From the NCBI RefSeq assembly GCF_020177265.1, contig NZ_JAIVMC010000006.1, positions 296,631 to 360,630 on the forward strand: a stretch of DNA of 64,000 nucleotides, given 5' to 3'. Shown here piece after piece: positions 35,634 through 45,674 of this stretch (position 1 is the first letter of the stretch; each line of letters begins with the position of its first letter). The stretch comes from Pseudooceanicola marinus (GTDB lineage Bacteria > Pseudomonadota > Alphaproteobacteria > Rhodobacterales > Rhodobacteraceae). A program made the position numbers and the translations under genes. Under the pieces are notes generated by a model. It was not told where the DNA came from. It worked only from the letters and a program-made list of their open reading frames with translations, and searched no databases.

Positions 35634-36917
35634 ATGGACGCGCTTATCGCCCTGCCCATCCTGGTGGTGCTGATGGCCATCGGCCTGCCCGTGGCCTGGT
35701 CCTTCGCCGGCGTGCTGGCCTACCTCGTGTGGACCTTCGACGTGAACCTCAGCACGCTGATGCTGCAGGGTTTCCGCTCTCTCAACTCGCTGGTGCTGAT
35801 CGCGCTGCCGCTGTTCATCCTGACGGGTTACCTGATGGAAACCGGCGGCATCGCCCGGCGCATCGTGACCTTCATCGGCCGGCTGGCCGGCGGACGCGCG
35901 GGCCTTGGCGGCGTGGTCGTCGTCTCCTCCGCCGTCTTCGGGGCCATCGCCGGCACCGCCAGCGCCGCCGTCGCCTCGATGGGCACGATCATGTCGAACC
36001 CGATGGCCGAGCGCGGCTATCCGCGCGGCTACATCGCCTCGCTCCTGGGGATCTCCTCGCTGCTCGGCATCCTGATCCCGCCCTCGATCACCATGATCCT
36101 CTTCGCCGTGGCCACGCGGCAATCGGTGGCGGCCTGTTTCGCCGCCTCCATCGGCCCGGCGATCCTGCTGATCCTGTGCCTGCTGATCTGGAACCGCCTG
36201 TTCGTCGGCACCCAGCCGCAGATCACCGAGGCGCCGAAGGACCCGAGCCTGACCCTGAGCCGCGCCACCCTGTCGGCCCTGCCTGCCCTGTCGCTGCCGA
36301 TCATCATCCTGGGCGGCATCTACGGCGGCATCTTCACCCCGACCGAGGCCTCCGCCGTCGCGGCCCTGGCCCCCGCCGTCGTGGGCTTCGTCTTCTACCG
36401 GGAACTGACGCCGCGCCTCTTCGCCACCTCGCTGGTGCGCACGGCGGAAACCACGGGCTCGATCATCGTGATCCTGCTCTTTTCCTTCATGATCTCGCGC
36501 ATCCTCAGCTTCGAACGGATCCCGCAGGACCTGGCCGAGGCCGTGCAGGGCTTTGCCGGCAACCCGATCTACGCGCTGCTGCTGGTCAACGCGGTGCTGA
36601 TCATCGCGGGCATGCTGATGGATGACGTGTCGGTCACCGTGGTCGTGGCGCCGCTGTTCCTGCCGCTGATCACCGGCGCGGGCGTGGACCCGGTGCAATT
36701 TGCCGCCATCGTCGCCTGTTCGGTGGTGGTGGGCGCGAATTCTCCGCCCATGGCGCCGATCCTCTACATGTCGTGTCGGGTCTGCAACGCCTCGGTCATG
36801 GGGGCGGTGAAACCGGCGCTGTCGATGCTGATCTGCGTGGTCCTGCCGGTGACGCTGGCCACCACCTACTGGCCGGCACTGTCGCTGACCATCCCGCATC
36901 TGCTGGGTCTGAACTGA
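35634..36917 (+). CDS. TRAP transporter large permease (DctM family)
   Basis: 427-residue inner-membrane permease with about 12 hydrophobic segments. Family motifs: LIALPLFILTGYLMETGGIARRIV near the N-terminus, FGAIAGTASAAVASMGTIM, LLGIS-SLLGILIPPSITMI, and PTEASAVAALAPAVVG. It forms the transport channel of the DctPQM system whose binding protein and small permease are just upstream. The stop is followed by a strong GC-rich hairpin, so the operon probably ends here and the oxygenase has its own promoter. Confidence 0.92.
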   Translation: MDALIALPILVVLMAIGLPVAWSFAGVLAYLVWTFDVNLSTLMLQGFRSLNSLVLIALPLFILTGYLMETGGIARRIVTFIGRLAGGRAGLGGVVVVSSAVFGAIAGTASAAVASMGTIMSNPMAERGYPRGYIASLLGISSLLGILIPPSITMILFAVATRQSVAACFAASIGPAILLILCLLIWNRLFVGTQPQITEAPKDPSLTLSRATLSALPALSLPIIILGGIYGGIFTPTEASAVAALAPAVVGFVFYRELTPRLFATSLVRTAETTGSIIVILLFSFMISRILSFERIPQDLAEAVQGFAGNPIYALLLVNAVLIIAGMLMDDVSVTVVVAPLFLPLITGAGVDPVQFAAIVACSVVVGANSPPMAPILYMSCRVCNASVMGAVKPALSMLICVVLPVTLATTYWPALSLTIPHLLGLN

Positions 36918-37238
36918 CCGCCAGTTCGGCGCGGCTTTCTCCCCACCTGCCGCAGCCCCAGCAGTGCACCGCCGGCCCTCCCCGGGCCGGCGGTCGCGCC
37001 CCCCTCGGCGCGACATCGCAAACGGCCCCCCGGACCCTGCCGGGGCGGCCTTTGCCCAATTCCACATCCCGTTTTCATCCTGTGCACCAAGCCGACCGTT
37101 GCCTTCGGCAGATCTTCCTTGCTTTCTAGGGGCAAGAGGTGCCGCAGTGGAAATAAGGTGCTTGCAAACGATCTCCCCCAGGTTCGCCCGGCCGAGATCC
37201 AGCCGCGCCATTCCACCACGCGACCCCAGGAGAGCAAG
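36918..37238. other. 321 bp gap between the TRAP operon and the Rieske oxygenase
   Basis: No gene is seen. The first part holds a terminator-like hairpin (36969-36993) and a second GC-rich hairpin near 37024-37050 followed by TTT. The second part (37110-37200) is AT-richer and has a short inverted repeat CTTGC...GCAAG (37119-37136), presumably the promoter region of the oxygenase. Confidence 0.5.
36969..36993 (+). terminator. Possible terminator of the TRAP operon
   Basis: Perfect 10 bp stem CCGCCGGCCC / GGGCCGGCGG with a 5-base loop, 52 bp after the DctM stop. No T-run follows directly. Confidence 0.5.
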
Positions 37239-38366
37239 ATGAACGTCCATGATCCCGCCGCCGAGCTGCGCGCCAATGTCGCCGTGCCCTTCGAAAGGGC
37301 CCAGGCCATGCCGGTGTCGGTCTATACCTCGGAAAGCTTCCAGGCGCTGGAGCAGGAGCATGTCTTCGCGACGTCCTGGCTGTGCGCGGGCCGCGTGGAC
37401 GCGTTGAAAGAGCCCGGCGATTACCTGACGATGGAGATCTCGGGCGAACCGATCCTTGTGCTGCGCGACCGCGAGGGCGTGCTGCGCGCCATGTCCAACG
37501 TCTGTCGCCACCGCATGTCGACCCTGCTGGAGGGACGCGGCCGCGTGCGCGTCATCACCTGCCCCTACCACGCCTGGACCTACGCGCTGGACGGCTCGCT
37601 GCGTGGGGCACCGGCGATGGACATGAACCAGGGCTTCTGCAAGGAGGCCAACAGCCTGCCCGCCATCCGCTGCGTCGACTGGAACGGCTGGATCATGGTC
37701 ACCCTGAACCCCGACCTGCCCGAACCGCAGGAGCAACTGGCAGAGGTCGACGACCTGGTGGGCTACCTCGGCATGGCCGACTACGTGGAGACCTTCCGCG
37801 AAGAGCACCGCTGGAACACCAACTGGAAGATCCTGGCCGAGAACTTCATGGAGTCCTATCACCTGCCCATGTGCCACGGCGGCACCATCGGCGGCGCGGT
37901 GAACCTGCGGCAGATGACCTGCCCCGAAGGCAAGGCGCATTTCAACTATCACCACATCCTGAAGGACGACAGCATCGCCCTGTCGATCGCCCACAAGGAC
38001 AACACGACGCTGCAGGGCAAGGACCGGCTGCGCACCTGGCTCATGGCGATCTACCCCTCGCTCTTGATTACGCTGACGCCGGGCTACTTCTGGTATCTCT
38101 GCCTGACCCCAGACGGGCCCGGCCACGTGAAGATCCTCTATGGCGGCGGGCTGCACCCCGACTTCGCCGCCGACCCCGACGCGGAGACACATTTTTCCGC
38201 ATTGAAAGGCCTTCTCGATCACGTCAATGACGAGGATCGTGGATGCACCGAACGCGTCTGGCGCGGCATGCAGGGGCGGTTGGCCCGTCCCGGCGCGCTG
38301 AGCCATCTGGAACGCCCCAACTACGAATTCGCCCGCTGGATCGCGAACAGGATACCCGATGTCTGA
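37239..38366 (+). CDS. Rieske non-heme iron oxygenase, likely quaternary-amine demethylating
   Basis: 375-residue oxygenase alpha subunit. The Rieske [2Fe-2S] ligands are C89 and H91 (NVCRHRM), C108 and H111 (TCPYHAW). The catalytic iron site is ENFMESYHLPMCH, with H208 and H213. E205 stands where most Rieske dioxygenases have an Asp bridging the two centres. A Glu there is reported for the carnitine oxygenase CntA and seen in glycine betaine oxygenase GbcA, which supports an amine substrate. With the dimethylglycine dehydrogenase and sox genes nearby, glycine betaine is the best guess; carnitine or a stachydrine-type betaine is possible. It overlaps the flavin reductase by 8 bp. RBS AGGAGAG is present. 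Confidence 0.8.
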   Translation: MNVHDPAAELRANVAVPFERAQAMPVSVYTSESFQALEQEHVFATSWLCAGRVDALKEPGDYLTMEISGEPILVLRDREGVLRAMSNVCRHRMSTLLEGRGRVRVITCPYHAWTYALDGSLRGAPAMDMNQGFCKEANSLPAIRCVDWNGWIMVTLNPDLPEPQEQLAEVDDLVGYLGMADYVETFREEHRWNTNWKILAENFMESYHLPMCHGGTIGGAVNLRQMTCPEGKAHFNYHHILKDDSIALSIAHKDNTTLQGKDRLRTWLMAIYPSLLITLTPGYFWYLCLTPDGPGHVKILYGGGLHPDFAADPDAETHFSALKGLLDHVNDEDRGCTERVWRGMQGRLARPGALSHLERPNYEFARWIANRIPDV

Positions 38367-38868
38367 AGACCCCCTCCGCCAGAACTTCCTAGAGGCCATG
38401 TCCCGTGCGGCCACCACCGTCAACGTGGTGACCACCGACGGCCCGGCGGGACGCGCCGGCGTCACCGTGTCGGCCATGGCCTCCGTTTCGGCGGATACCG
38501 AACGCCCCACCCTGCTGGTCTGCCTCTACCACAAGGTCAGCGCGGTGGACCCCATTCGCGAAAACGGCACCTTCTGCGTCAACGTCCTGCGTGAGGATCA
38601 GTCGCGGATCTCGGACGCCTTCGCCGGCCGGGTGCCCGATCTCGCCTCGCGCTTCGACGCTGGGTCCTGGCACGACACCTCCCTGGGCGTGCCGCGCCTC
38701 GACGGGGCCGTCTGCTCCTTCGTCTGCCGCATCGACGCGGCACAGCTTGTCGGCACCCACTACGTCGTCTTCGGCGCGGTGGAGGAGGTGGTGCTGGGCG
38801 CCCCCGGCAAGCCGCTGGTCCATGCCAACCGCGGCTATGCATCGCCCCTGGCGCTGGACGGCCACTGA
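38359..38868 (+). CDS. Flavin reductase (HpaC-like, FMN-binding split barrel)
   Basis: 169-residue protein of the flavin reductase domain family. EAMSRAATTVNVVTTDGPAGRAGVTVSAM is the FMN-binding start of the domain, FCVNVLREDQSRISDAFAG and LDGAVCSFVCRI follow, and the fold ends near HANRGYASPL. Such proteins supply reduced flavin to two-component monooxygenases. It starts 8 bp inside the Rieske oxygenase gene, so the two are coupled. No [2Fe-2S] ferredoxin or FNR-type reductase domain is present, although these are the usual donors for Rieske oxygenases. It could instead serve another enzyme elsewhere. Confidence 0.85.
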   Translation: MSEDPLRQNFLEAMSRAATTVNVVTTDGPAGRAGVTVSAMASVSADTERPTLLVCLYHKVSAVDPIRENGTFCVNVLREDQSRISDAFAGRVPDLASRFDAGSWHDTSLGVPRLDGAVCSFVCRIDAAQLVGTHYVVFGAVEEVVLGAPGKPLVHANRGYASPLALDGH

Positions 38869-39095
38869 CCCGACGCACCGCGCCGGATTAGACCCGCAAG
38901 TCTTTATTCCCTGCCACCTGTCTGACCCCGATTGCCAAAGCTTTGGGCACAGGCTATCTGGCCGCCCGCATGGCGTCGGGCTTCGCTTTGCCCGCACCTC
39001 CCCCCGCCCTAGGCAGAAGGAAGGGAGGCACCGCTTCGGGCGTTGAAGACGTAAGGCACCCGGTTCGGTGACATTGTTTATGAGTAGGGAGGGGC

Positions 39096-39740
39096 ATGGC
39101 ACGCCTTGTATTCGATCTTGACGGGACGCTGATCGACAGCGCGCCCGACGTCCGCGGCATCGCCAACGGCATCCTGGCCGCGCTGGAAGCGCGCCCGCTG
39201 TCGCTGCCGGAAACGCGCCGGTTCATGGGGGAAGGGGTCCCCACCTTCGTTGATCGCATGATCGCCTCGCGGGAGCTGGACCCCTGCCTGAAACCGCGCA
39301 TGCTGACGGAGTTCATGAAACACTACGACACGGCGGTCGAGCTGACCCGGGTCTACCCCGGCGTGCCCGAGATCCTGGCCAGCCTGTCGACCGAGGGCCA
39401 CCGGCTGGGCCTGTGCACCAACAAGCCCGAACGTCCGGCCCGCGCGGTGCTGCGTCACCTTGACCTCGACGGCGCCTTCGACGCCATCGTCGGCGGTGAC
39501 ACGCTGAACTGCCGCAAACCCGATCCGGCGCCGCTGCACAGCACCTTCGACCGGCTGGGCGACGCAGGTCCCCAGATCTACATCGGTGACAGCGAGACGG
39601 ATGCGGAAACCGCCCTGCGCGCCGACGTACCCTTCCTCCTCTACACAAACGGCTATCGCAAGGGCGGCGGGGGTCTGACCTGCCGCGCCGCCTTCTCGGA
39701 CTTCGCGGAGCTGCCGGCCCTGGTCGCCCGCCTCAGCTGA
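39096..39740 (+). CDS. gph: Phosphoglycolate phosphatase-type HAD hydrolase
   Basis: 214-residue HAD-superfamily phosphatase, cytoplasmic. Motif I FDLDGTLIDSAPD is at the N-terminus, motif II is LCTNKPERP, motif III is CRKPDPAPLHSTFDRL and motif IV is YIGDSETDAETALRA. The helical cap (about 17-80) fits the Gph subfamily, which removes 2-phosphoglycolate. Related HADs act on other phosphate esters, so substrate is likely but not certain. It stands alone with 227 bp before it and 122 bp before glpD; no clear operon. Confidence 0.85.
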   Translation: MARLVFDLDGTLIDSAPDVRGIANGILAALEARPLSLPETRRFMGEGVPTFVDRMIASRELDPCLKPRMLTEFMKHYDTAVELTRVYPGVPEILASLSTEGHRLGLCTNKPERPARAVLRHLDLDGAFDAIVGGDTLNCRKPDPAPLHSTFDRLGDAGPQIYIGDSETDAETALRADVPFLLYTNGYRKGGGGLTCRAAFSDFAELPALVARLS

Positions 39741-39804
39741 GATCCCGGCGCGGCAGGCCGCCGCGCCCGGCCACCGCGATCACGCCCCCTCACGCCGCAT
39801 CGCT

Positions 39805-39833
39805 TTGACAACCGGCGCCAGCCGTTGTCATCT
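39805..39833 (+). promoter_or_regulatory. Putative promoter/operator of glpD-glpK
   Basis: TTGACA (39805-39810) starts a near-perfect inverted repeat: TGACAACCGGC, four bases, then GCCGTTGTCA (39806-39830; one extra base in the left arm). It is 33 bp before the glpD start and its arms would overlap the -35 and -10 regions, as an operator would. Confidence 0.45.
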
Positions 39834-39862
39834 GCGCGCGACGCCCCAGAGGGAGATCCCCC

Positions 39863-41476
39863 ATGTCCGCGCCCGAGACCGCCACGCCCGCAGCCCCCCC
39901 GACCGACCGCTTCGACCTTTTCGTCATCGGCGGCGGCGTCAATGGCTGCGGCATTGCCCGAGACGCCGCGGGCCGCGGCCTGCGCGTCGGCCTGGCGGAA
40001 ATGGGCGACCTGGCCGGCGCCACCTCCTCGGCCTCGACCAAGCTGTTTCACGGTGGTCTGCGCTATCTCGAATATTTCGAGTTCCGCCTGGTGCGCGAGT
40101 CGCTGATCGAACGCGAACAGCTTCTGAAGGCCATGCCGCACATTTCCTGGCCCATGCGCTTCGTGCTGCCGATCCACCCCGAGATGCGGTTCGAGAACTC
40201 GACCCCCACCTCGCGCCTGCTGAACCTGGTGATGCCCTGGATGAAGGGCCGCCGCCCGGCCTGGCTGATCCGGCTGGGCCTGTTCCTTTACGACACTCTG
40301 GGCGGGCGCGAGATCCTGCCCGGCACCAAGTCGCTGTCGCTGGACGGCACCCGCGAGGGCGCGCCGCTGAAGGACAGCCTGCACCGCGCGTTCGAATATT
40401 CCGACGCCTGGGTGCAGGACGCCCGGCTGACCGTGCTGAACGCCCGCGACGCCGCCCGTTGGGGGGCCGAGATCTGGCCGCGCACCAAGGTCACCGGCGC
40501 GCGGCCCCAGGGCGACGGCTGGCAGGTCGATCTGCAGGATACCGAGACCGGCGAGGCGCGCCAGATCACCGCCAAGGCGCTGGTCAATGCCGCCGGTCCC
40601 TGGGTCGCGGACATGCTGAACGGCACCCTGGGGCGCAATTCCGAGGCCGGCATCCGCCTGGTGCGCGGTTCGCACATCGTCACCCGGCGGCTTTACGATC
40701 ACGACAAATGCTATTTCTTCCAGGGCTCCGACGGGCGCATCATCTTCGCCATCCCCTATGAACAGGACTACACCCTGATCGGCACCACCGACATGGACCA
40801 CCCCGACCCCGATCAGCCCCCCGAGATCACCGAGACGGAGATCGACTATCTCTGCGCCTTCGCCTCGGAGTACTTCCGCGAGCCTGTGACCCGGACCCAG
40901 GTGGTCTGGACCTACTCGGGCGTCCGCCCGCTCTATGACGACGGGGCCTCCTCGGCCTCCGCCGCGACCCGCGACTATACCCTGCGAATGGAAGGCAGCG
41001 GCCCGCCCCTGCTGTCGGTCTTCGGCGGCAAGATCACCACCTACCGGCGGCTGGCGGAACACGCGATGGACCACCTGGCAGAGCATTTCCCGACGATCCG
41101 CGCGCCCTGGACCGCGGGCCGCCCCCTGCCCGGCGGCGACTTCCCGGTGGAGGAGGCCGAGCACCGCATCGCCGAGCTGCTGAAGGCCTACCCCTTCCTC
41201 GGCCCCTCGGGCGCGCAACGCCTCTTCCGCCACTACGGCACCGAAGCGGCGGAGATCCTGGGCGACGCCACCAGTGCCGCCGACCTGGGCCGCGACTTCG
41301 GCGCGGGGCTGTCGGAGGCCGAAGTGCGCCACCTGATGACCCGCGAATATGCCCGCACCGCCGAAGACGTGGTCTGGCGCCGCACCAAGCTCGGCCTACG
41401 TCTGAACGAGGACCAGATCGCCGCGCTGGACGCCTGGTTGGCCGAGGAACGGAGCCGTAAGAACAGCCCGACCTGA
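39863..41476 (+). CDS. glpD: Glycerol-3-phosphate dehydrogenase (FAD, GlpD)
   Basis: 537-residue membrane-associated flavoenzyme that oxidises sn-glycerol 3-phosphate to dihydroxyacetone phosphate, feeding electrons to quinone. FAD motif [21 protein letters not shown] at about residues 18-38, then [26 protein letters not shown], the family signature. Later [21 protein letters not shown] and [15 protein letters not shown]. The 24-residue N-terminal tail is polar and Pro/Ala-rich. glpK follows at 38 bp. No GlpR-type regulator or GlpF facilitator is in the window. Confidence 0.95.
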   Translation: MSAPETATPAAPPTDRFDLFVIGGGVNGCGIARDAAGRGLRVGLAEMGDLAGATSSASTKLFHGGLRYLEYFEFRLVRESLIEREQLLKAMPHISWPMRFVLPIHPEMRFENSTPTSRLLNLVMPWMKGRRPAWLIRLGLFLYDTLGGREILPGTKSLSLDGTREGAPLKDSLHRAFEYSDAWVQDARLTVLNARDAARWGAEIWPRTKVTGARPQGDGWQVDLQDTETGEARQITAKALVNAAGPWVADMLNGTLGRNSEAGIRLVRGSHIVTRRLYDHDKCYFFQGSDGRIIFAIPYEQDYTLIGTTDMDHPDPDQPPEITETEIDYLCAFASEYFREPVTRTQVVWTYSGVRPLYDDGASSASAATRDYTLRMEGSGPPLLSVFGGKITTYRRLAEHAMDHLAEHFPTIRAPWTAGRPLPGGDFPVEEAEHRIAELLKAYPFLGPSGAQRLFRHYGTEAAEILGDATSAADLGRDFGAGLSEAEVRHLMTREYARTAEDVVWRRTKLGLRLNEDQIAALDAWLAEERSRKNSPT

Positions 41477-41514
41477 CGGAAAGGTCAGACCAGAGGAAAA
41501 CGGGAGGAGACCGC

Positions 41515-43008
41515 ATGACCCATATTCTTGCCATCGACCAGGGGACCACCTCGACCCGGGCGCTGATCTTCGACGCCGACATGGCCCCCGTCGCCTCTGC
41601 CCAGCAGGAATTTCCCCAGCACTACCCGCAGTCGGGCTGGGTCGAACATGACGCCTCCGACCTGTGGTCCTCCACCGCCGCCACCTGCCGCGCGGCGATC
41701 GAGAAGGCGGGCGTCAGCCCGGACCAGATCGCCGGGATCGGCATCACCAACCAGCGCGAGACGACACTGATCTGGGACCGCGAAACGGGCCGCCCGATCC
41801 ATCGCGCCATCGTCTGGCAAGACCGCCGCACCTCCGACCTCTGCGCCAGGCTGCGCGATCAGGGCCACGAGGCCCGGGTGACCGAGATCACCGGCCTGCT
41901 TCTCGATCCCTACTTCTCCGGCACCAAGGTCAAATGGCTGCTCGACACGGTCGAGGGCGCGCGCGAGGCGGCGGAGGCCGGCAAGCTGATGTTCGGCACC
42001 GTCGATACCTACCTGATCTGGAAACTGACCGGCGGCGCGGCCCATGTGACCGATGCCACCAACGCCGCCCGCACCCTGCTCTACGATATCGAAGCGGGCA
42101 CCTGGTCGGAAGAGATCTGCGATCTGCTGGACATCCCCATGTCGATGCTGCCCGAGATCCGCGACTGCGCCGATGACTTCGGCACCACCCGCCCCGACCT
42201 CTTCGGCCGTCCGATCCCGATCTTGGGCGTGGCAGGCGACCAGCAGGCCGCCACCATCGGCCAGGCCTGTTTCACCCCCGGCATGGTGAAATCGACCTAT
42301 GGCACCGGCTGCTTCGCGCTGCTGAACACCGGGGATGAACTGGTGCGCTCCTCGCACCGGCTGCTGACCACCGTGGCCTACCAGCTGGAGGGCAAACGGA
42401 CCTATGCGCTGGAAGGGTCGATCTTCATCGCGGGCGCCGTGGTGCAATGGCTGCGCGACGGGCTGAAGATCATCCGCGAGGCCGCCGAGACCCAGCCGCT
42501 GGCCGAACGCGCCGACCCCACCCAGACGCTTGTGCTGGTGCCAGCCTTCACCGGCCTGGGCGCGCCCTACTGGAATGCCGACTGCCGCGGCGCGGTCTTC
42601 GGCCTGACCCGCAACTCCGGCCCCGCCGAGTTCGCCCGCGCCGCCCTGCAATCGGTGGGCTTCCAGACCCGCGACCTGCTGGAGGCAATGCACGCCGACT
42701 GGGACAGCGACGCCCATGGCCAAGGCGCCACCCTGCGCGTCGATGGCGGGATGAGCGCCTCGGACTACGCCATGCAGTTCCTGTCGGACATCCTCGGCGC
42801 CCCGGTGGACCGCCCGGCCAACGTGGAAACCACCGTGCTGGGCGCCGCCTGGCTGGCAGGCCACCGCGCGGGCCTCTACCCCGACCAGGCGGGCTTTTCC
42901 GAGAACTGGGCGCTGGACCGCTCCTTCGCCCCGGCGATGGAAGACGACGAACGCGCCCGCCTCTACGACGGCTGGAAGCGCGCCGTCACCGCCGCCCAGG
43001 GGTTCTGA
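41515..43008 (+). CDS. glpK: Glycerol kinase
   Basis: 497-residue ATP-dependent kinase forming glycerol 3-phosphate in the cytoplasm. N-terminal [73 protein letters not shown] and the C-terminal ATP site [20 protein letters not shown] are all intact. It follows glpD by 38 bp with a GGGAGGAG site, so the two form an operon that takes glycerol to the triose phosphate level. Confidence 0.97.
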   Translation: MTHILAIDQGTTSTRALIFDADMAPVASAQQEFPQHYPQSGWVEHDASDLWSSTAATCRAAIEKAGVSPDQIAGIGITNQRETTLIWDRETGRPIHRAIVWQDRRTSDLCARLRDQGHEARVTEITGLLLDPYFSGTKVKWLLDTVEGAREAAEAGKLMFGTVDTYLIWKLTGGAAHVTDATNAARTLLYDIEAGTWSEEICDLLDIPMSMLPEIRDCADDFGTTRPDLFGRPIPILGVAGDQQAATIGQACFTPGMVKSTYGTGCFALLNTGDELVRSSHRLLTTVAYQLEGKRTYALEGSIFIAGAVVQWLRDGLKIIREAAETQPLAERADPTQTLVLVPAFTGLGAPYWNADCRGAVFGLTRNSGPAEFARAALQSVGFQTRDLLEAMHADWDSDAHGQGATLRVDGGMSASDYAMQFLSDILGAPVDRPANVETTVLGAAWLAGHRAGLYPDQAGFSENWALDRSFAPAMEDDERARLYDGWKRAVTAAQGF

Positions 43009-43385
43009 TCGGCGCGCCCCACTTTTGCCAGGGGCCCCTGCCCGGCTGCCACGGGCGGGACGCCGGCCACCCTTCGCCCTGCGCCCCTCCTTCACCTTGT
43101 CGGAAATACTCGCGGGGGGGAGTCCCGGCCCCGCCGGGACGGGGGGGGCAAGGCCCCCCTCCCCCGCCGGCCACGGGCGCAGCGCCCGGCTGATAGCGCG
43201 AAACCCCGCGTGGCAAGGCTCTGCAAACTTGCCTTCGCCCCGCCCAGCCTCTAGGGATTTGCGGGACGCCCCCGCACCCGGGGGCCTCCGCCTGTCCCCG
43301 GGCGCCGCCCGGATGACCGACCGTCCAACCGACGCCGCGCCGTTCCAGGCCGGACCTTCCGAAGATCGCGAAAGGGAGAAGAAAC
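43009..43385. other. 377 bp gap between glpK and icd
   Basis: No gene is seen. It holds repeat copy g (43083-43165). A GC-rich stretch to 43260 and the icd leader with an AAAGGGAGAAG ribosome binding site follow. I could not place a promoter with confidence. Confidence 0.5.
43083..43165 (-). repeat. Intergenic repeat, copy g
   Basis: On the minus strand: GGGGGG-CCTT-GCCCCCC hairpin, GTCCCGGCGGGGCCGGGAC hairpin, then CTCCCCCCCGCGAGTATTTCC and GACAAGGTGAAGGAGGGGC. The last part is nearly the same as in copy d, 26 kb away. Confidence 0.75.
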
Positions 43386-45590
43386 ATGGCTGACAAACAG
43401 ACGCCCGATATTGTGTATACCAAGGTAGACGAAGCGCCCGAACTGGCCTCCGCCTCCCTGCTGCCGATCATCCGGGCCTTCGCCGCGCCCGCCGGCGTGA
43501 CCATCGGCACCCGCGACATCTCGCTCGCCGGCCGCATCATCGCCACCTTCCCCGAGTACCTGACCGAAGAGCAGCGCCAGGAAGACGACCTGGCCGCCCT
43601 GGGCGAGCTGGTGAAGACCCCCGAGGCAAACGTCATCAAGCTGCCCAACATCTCCGCCTCCGAGCCGCAGCTGGTGGCCGCGGTGAAGGAACTGCAGGCC
43701 CAGGGCTACGCCCTGCCCGACTACCCCTACGAGCCCGCGACCGACGAAGAGAAGGCCGTGCGCGCCAAGTACGACACCATCAAGGGCTCCGCCGTGAACC
43801 CGGTGCTGCGCGAAGGCAACTCGGACCGTCGCGCCGCCGCCGCGGTGAAGAAATACGCCCAGAACAACCCGCACCGCATGGGGGAATGGACCGCTGACAG
43901 CAAGACCACCGTCTCGGCCATGTCCTCGGGTGACTTCTTCTCGAACGAGAAATCCACCACCCTGGCCGAAGCCGCGACCGCCAAGATCGTGCTGGAAACC
44001 GCAGAGGGCGAGACCGTTCTGAAAGAGGCCGTCTCCTACCCCGCCGGCACCGTGGTCGACGCGACCTTCATGTCCGCCGCCGCTCTGGACGCCTTCCTGG
44101 CGGAACAGATCGAGGAAACCAAGAAGGCCGGCACCCTCTTCTCGCTGCACATGAAAGCCACCATGATGAAGGTCTCCGACCCGATCATCTTCGGCCACGC
44201 GGTGAAGGAATGGCTCAAGCCCGTCTTCGAAAAGTACGGCGACAAGATGAAGGAGCTGGGCGTGAACCCCAACGGCGGCCTGGGCGCCCTGCTGGAGCGC
44301 GTCAAGGACGAGCCGGAGATCCTGGCGGCCATCGAAGAGGTCCGCGAGACCCGTCCGCCGATGTACATGGTGAACTCCGACAAGGGCATCACCAACCTGC
44401 ACGTGCCTTCGGACGTCATCATCGACGCCTCGATGCCCGCGCTGATCCGCGACGGCGGCAAGGGCTGGGGCCCGGACAACGCCCAGCACGACACCAACTG
44501 CGTGATCCCCGACAGCTCCTACGCGCCGGTCTATGACGCGACGATCGAGTACTTCAAGGCCAACGGCAAACTGGACCCGGCCACCGCCGGCACCGTCCAG
44601 AACATCGGCCTGATGGCCCAGAAGGCCGAGGAATACGGCTCCCACCCGACCACCTTCGAGATCCCCGCCGCGGGCACCGTGAAGATGATCCTGGAAGACG
44701 GCACCGTGCTGCATTCGCACAGCGTGGAGAAGGGCGACATCTGGCGCTCCGCCTCCGCGCGCAAGGCGCCGATCGAGGACTGGGTGAACCTGGCCATCGA
44801 ACGTCAGGCCGAAACCGGCTACCGCGCCATCTTCTGGCTGGACGAAGCCCGCGCCCACGACGCCGAGCTGATCTCCTTCGTGAAGCCGATCCTGGAGGCC
44901 AAGGGCGTCGCCGACAAGTTCGAGATCATGGCCCCCCGCGAAGCCACCGTTGCCTCGCTAGAGACCATCACCAAGGGCGAGAACACCATCGCCATCACCG
45001 GCAACGTGCTGCGCGACTACCTGACCGACCTCTTCCCGATCCTGGAACTGGCCACCTCGGCCAAGATGCTGTCGATCGTGAAGCTGATGCAGGGCGGTGG
45101 CCTCTTCGAGACCGGCGCCGGTGGCTCGGCCCCCAAGCACGTCCAGCAGCTGATGGAAGAGAACCACCTGCGGTGGGATAGCCTGGGCGAGTTCTGCGCC
45201 TTGGGCGAGAGCTTCAAGTTCCTGGGCAATGCCAAGGGCAACGCCAAGGCCAAGGTGCTGGGCGAGGCGGTGGATGCCGCCACGCAGGGCATCCTCGACA
45301 ACGGCCGGTCGCCCTCGCGCAAGGTGGGTGAGCCCGACAACCGCGACAGCCACTACTGGTTCGCCCGCTACTGGGCCGAAGCCCTGGCGGCACAGTCCGA
45401 TGACGCAGATCTGGCCGGCCACTTCGCCCCGATCGCGGCCCAGCTGGCCGAGAAGGAAGCGGAGATCACCGGCGAACTGGCCGCGGCCCAGGGCCAGGCG
45501 GTCGATCTGGGTGGCTACTACCACGGCGATTTCGACAAGACCGCCGCGGTAATGCGCCCCTCGGCCACGCTGAACACCATCCTCGGCTGA
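43386..45590 (+). CDS. icd: NADP-dependent isocitrate dehydrogenase, monomeric type
   Basis: 734-residue monomeric enzyme (type II) converting isocitrate to 2-oxoglutarate with NADP+ in the TCA cycle. The family stands apart from the 400-residue dimeric form. Readable signatures include [77 protein letters not shown] and [14 protein letters not shown]. It starts [22 protein letters not shown], the usual N-terminus. Transcribed alone, with a terminator 27 bp after the stop. Confidence 0.96.
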   Translation: MADKQTPDIVYTKVDEAPELASASLLPIIRAFAAPAGVTIGTRDISLAGRIIATFPEYLTEEQRQEDDLAALGELVKTPEANVIKLPNISASEPQLVAAVKELQAQGYALPDYPYEPATDEEKAVRAKYDTIKGSAVNPVLREGNSDRRAAAAVKKYAQNNPHRMGEWTADSKTTVSAMSSGDFFSNEKSTTLAEAATAKIVLETAEGETVLKEAVSYPAGTVVDATFMSAAALDAFLAEQIEETKKAGTLFSLHMKATMMKVSDPIIFGHAVKEWLKPVFEKYGDKMKELGVNPNGGLGALLERVKDEPEILAAIEEVRETRPPMYMVNSDKGITNLHVPSDVIIDASMPALIRDGGKGWGPDNAQHDTNCVIPDSSYAPVYDATIEYFKANGKLDPATAGTVQNIGLMAQKAEEYGSHPTTFEIPAAGTVKMILEDGTVLHSHSVEKGDIWRSASARKAPIEDWVNLAIERQAETGYRAIFWLDEARAHDAELISFVKPILEAKGVADKFEIMAPREATVASLETITKGENTIAITGNVLRDYLTDLFPILELATSAKMLSIVKLMQGGGLFETGAGGSAPKHVQQLMEENHLRWDSLGEFCALGESFKFLGNAKGNAKAKVLGEAVDAATQGILDNGRSPSRKVGEPDNRDSHYWFARYWAEALAAQSDDADLAGHFAPIAAQLAEKEAEITGELAAAQGQAVDLGGYYHGDFDKTAAVMRPSATLNTILG

Positions 45591-45616
45591 ACCGGCCCGC
45601 GCCACTGACATGAGAG

Positions 45617-45652
45617 CCCCCGCCGGAGAGGATCCGGCGGGGGTTTTCCTTT
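45617..45652 (+). terminator. Rho-independent terminator of icd
   Basis: Perfect 10 bp stem CCCCCGCCGG / CCGGCGGGGG with a 7-base loop followed by TTTTCCTTT. It lies between convergent icd and the AAA+ regulator gene. Confidence 0.9.
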
Positions 45653-45674
45653 GCCCGGTCGCCGGTCTGTCGTT

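Noticed and set aside
37239..38366. Annotation as an aromatic ring-hydroxylating dioxygenase
   Set aside because: There is no beta subunit gene, the bridging residue is Glu, and the neighbours handle methylated amines.
35544..38510. Very long open frames on the strand opposite known genes (for example 35544-38510 minus, 30666-33605 minus, 48272-50956 minus, 17493-20075 plus, 1143-3608 plus)
   Set aside because: They mirror well-recognised genes (TRAP and Rieske genes, soxA, the cyanate importer, parC, the MotA/MotB-like pair) and their translations are Arg/Gly/His/Gln-rich without domains. High GC removes stop codons from the antisense frames.
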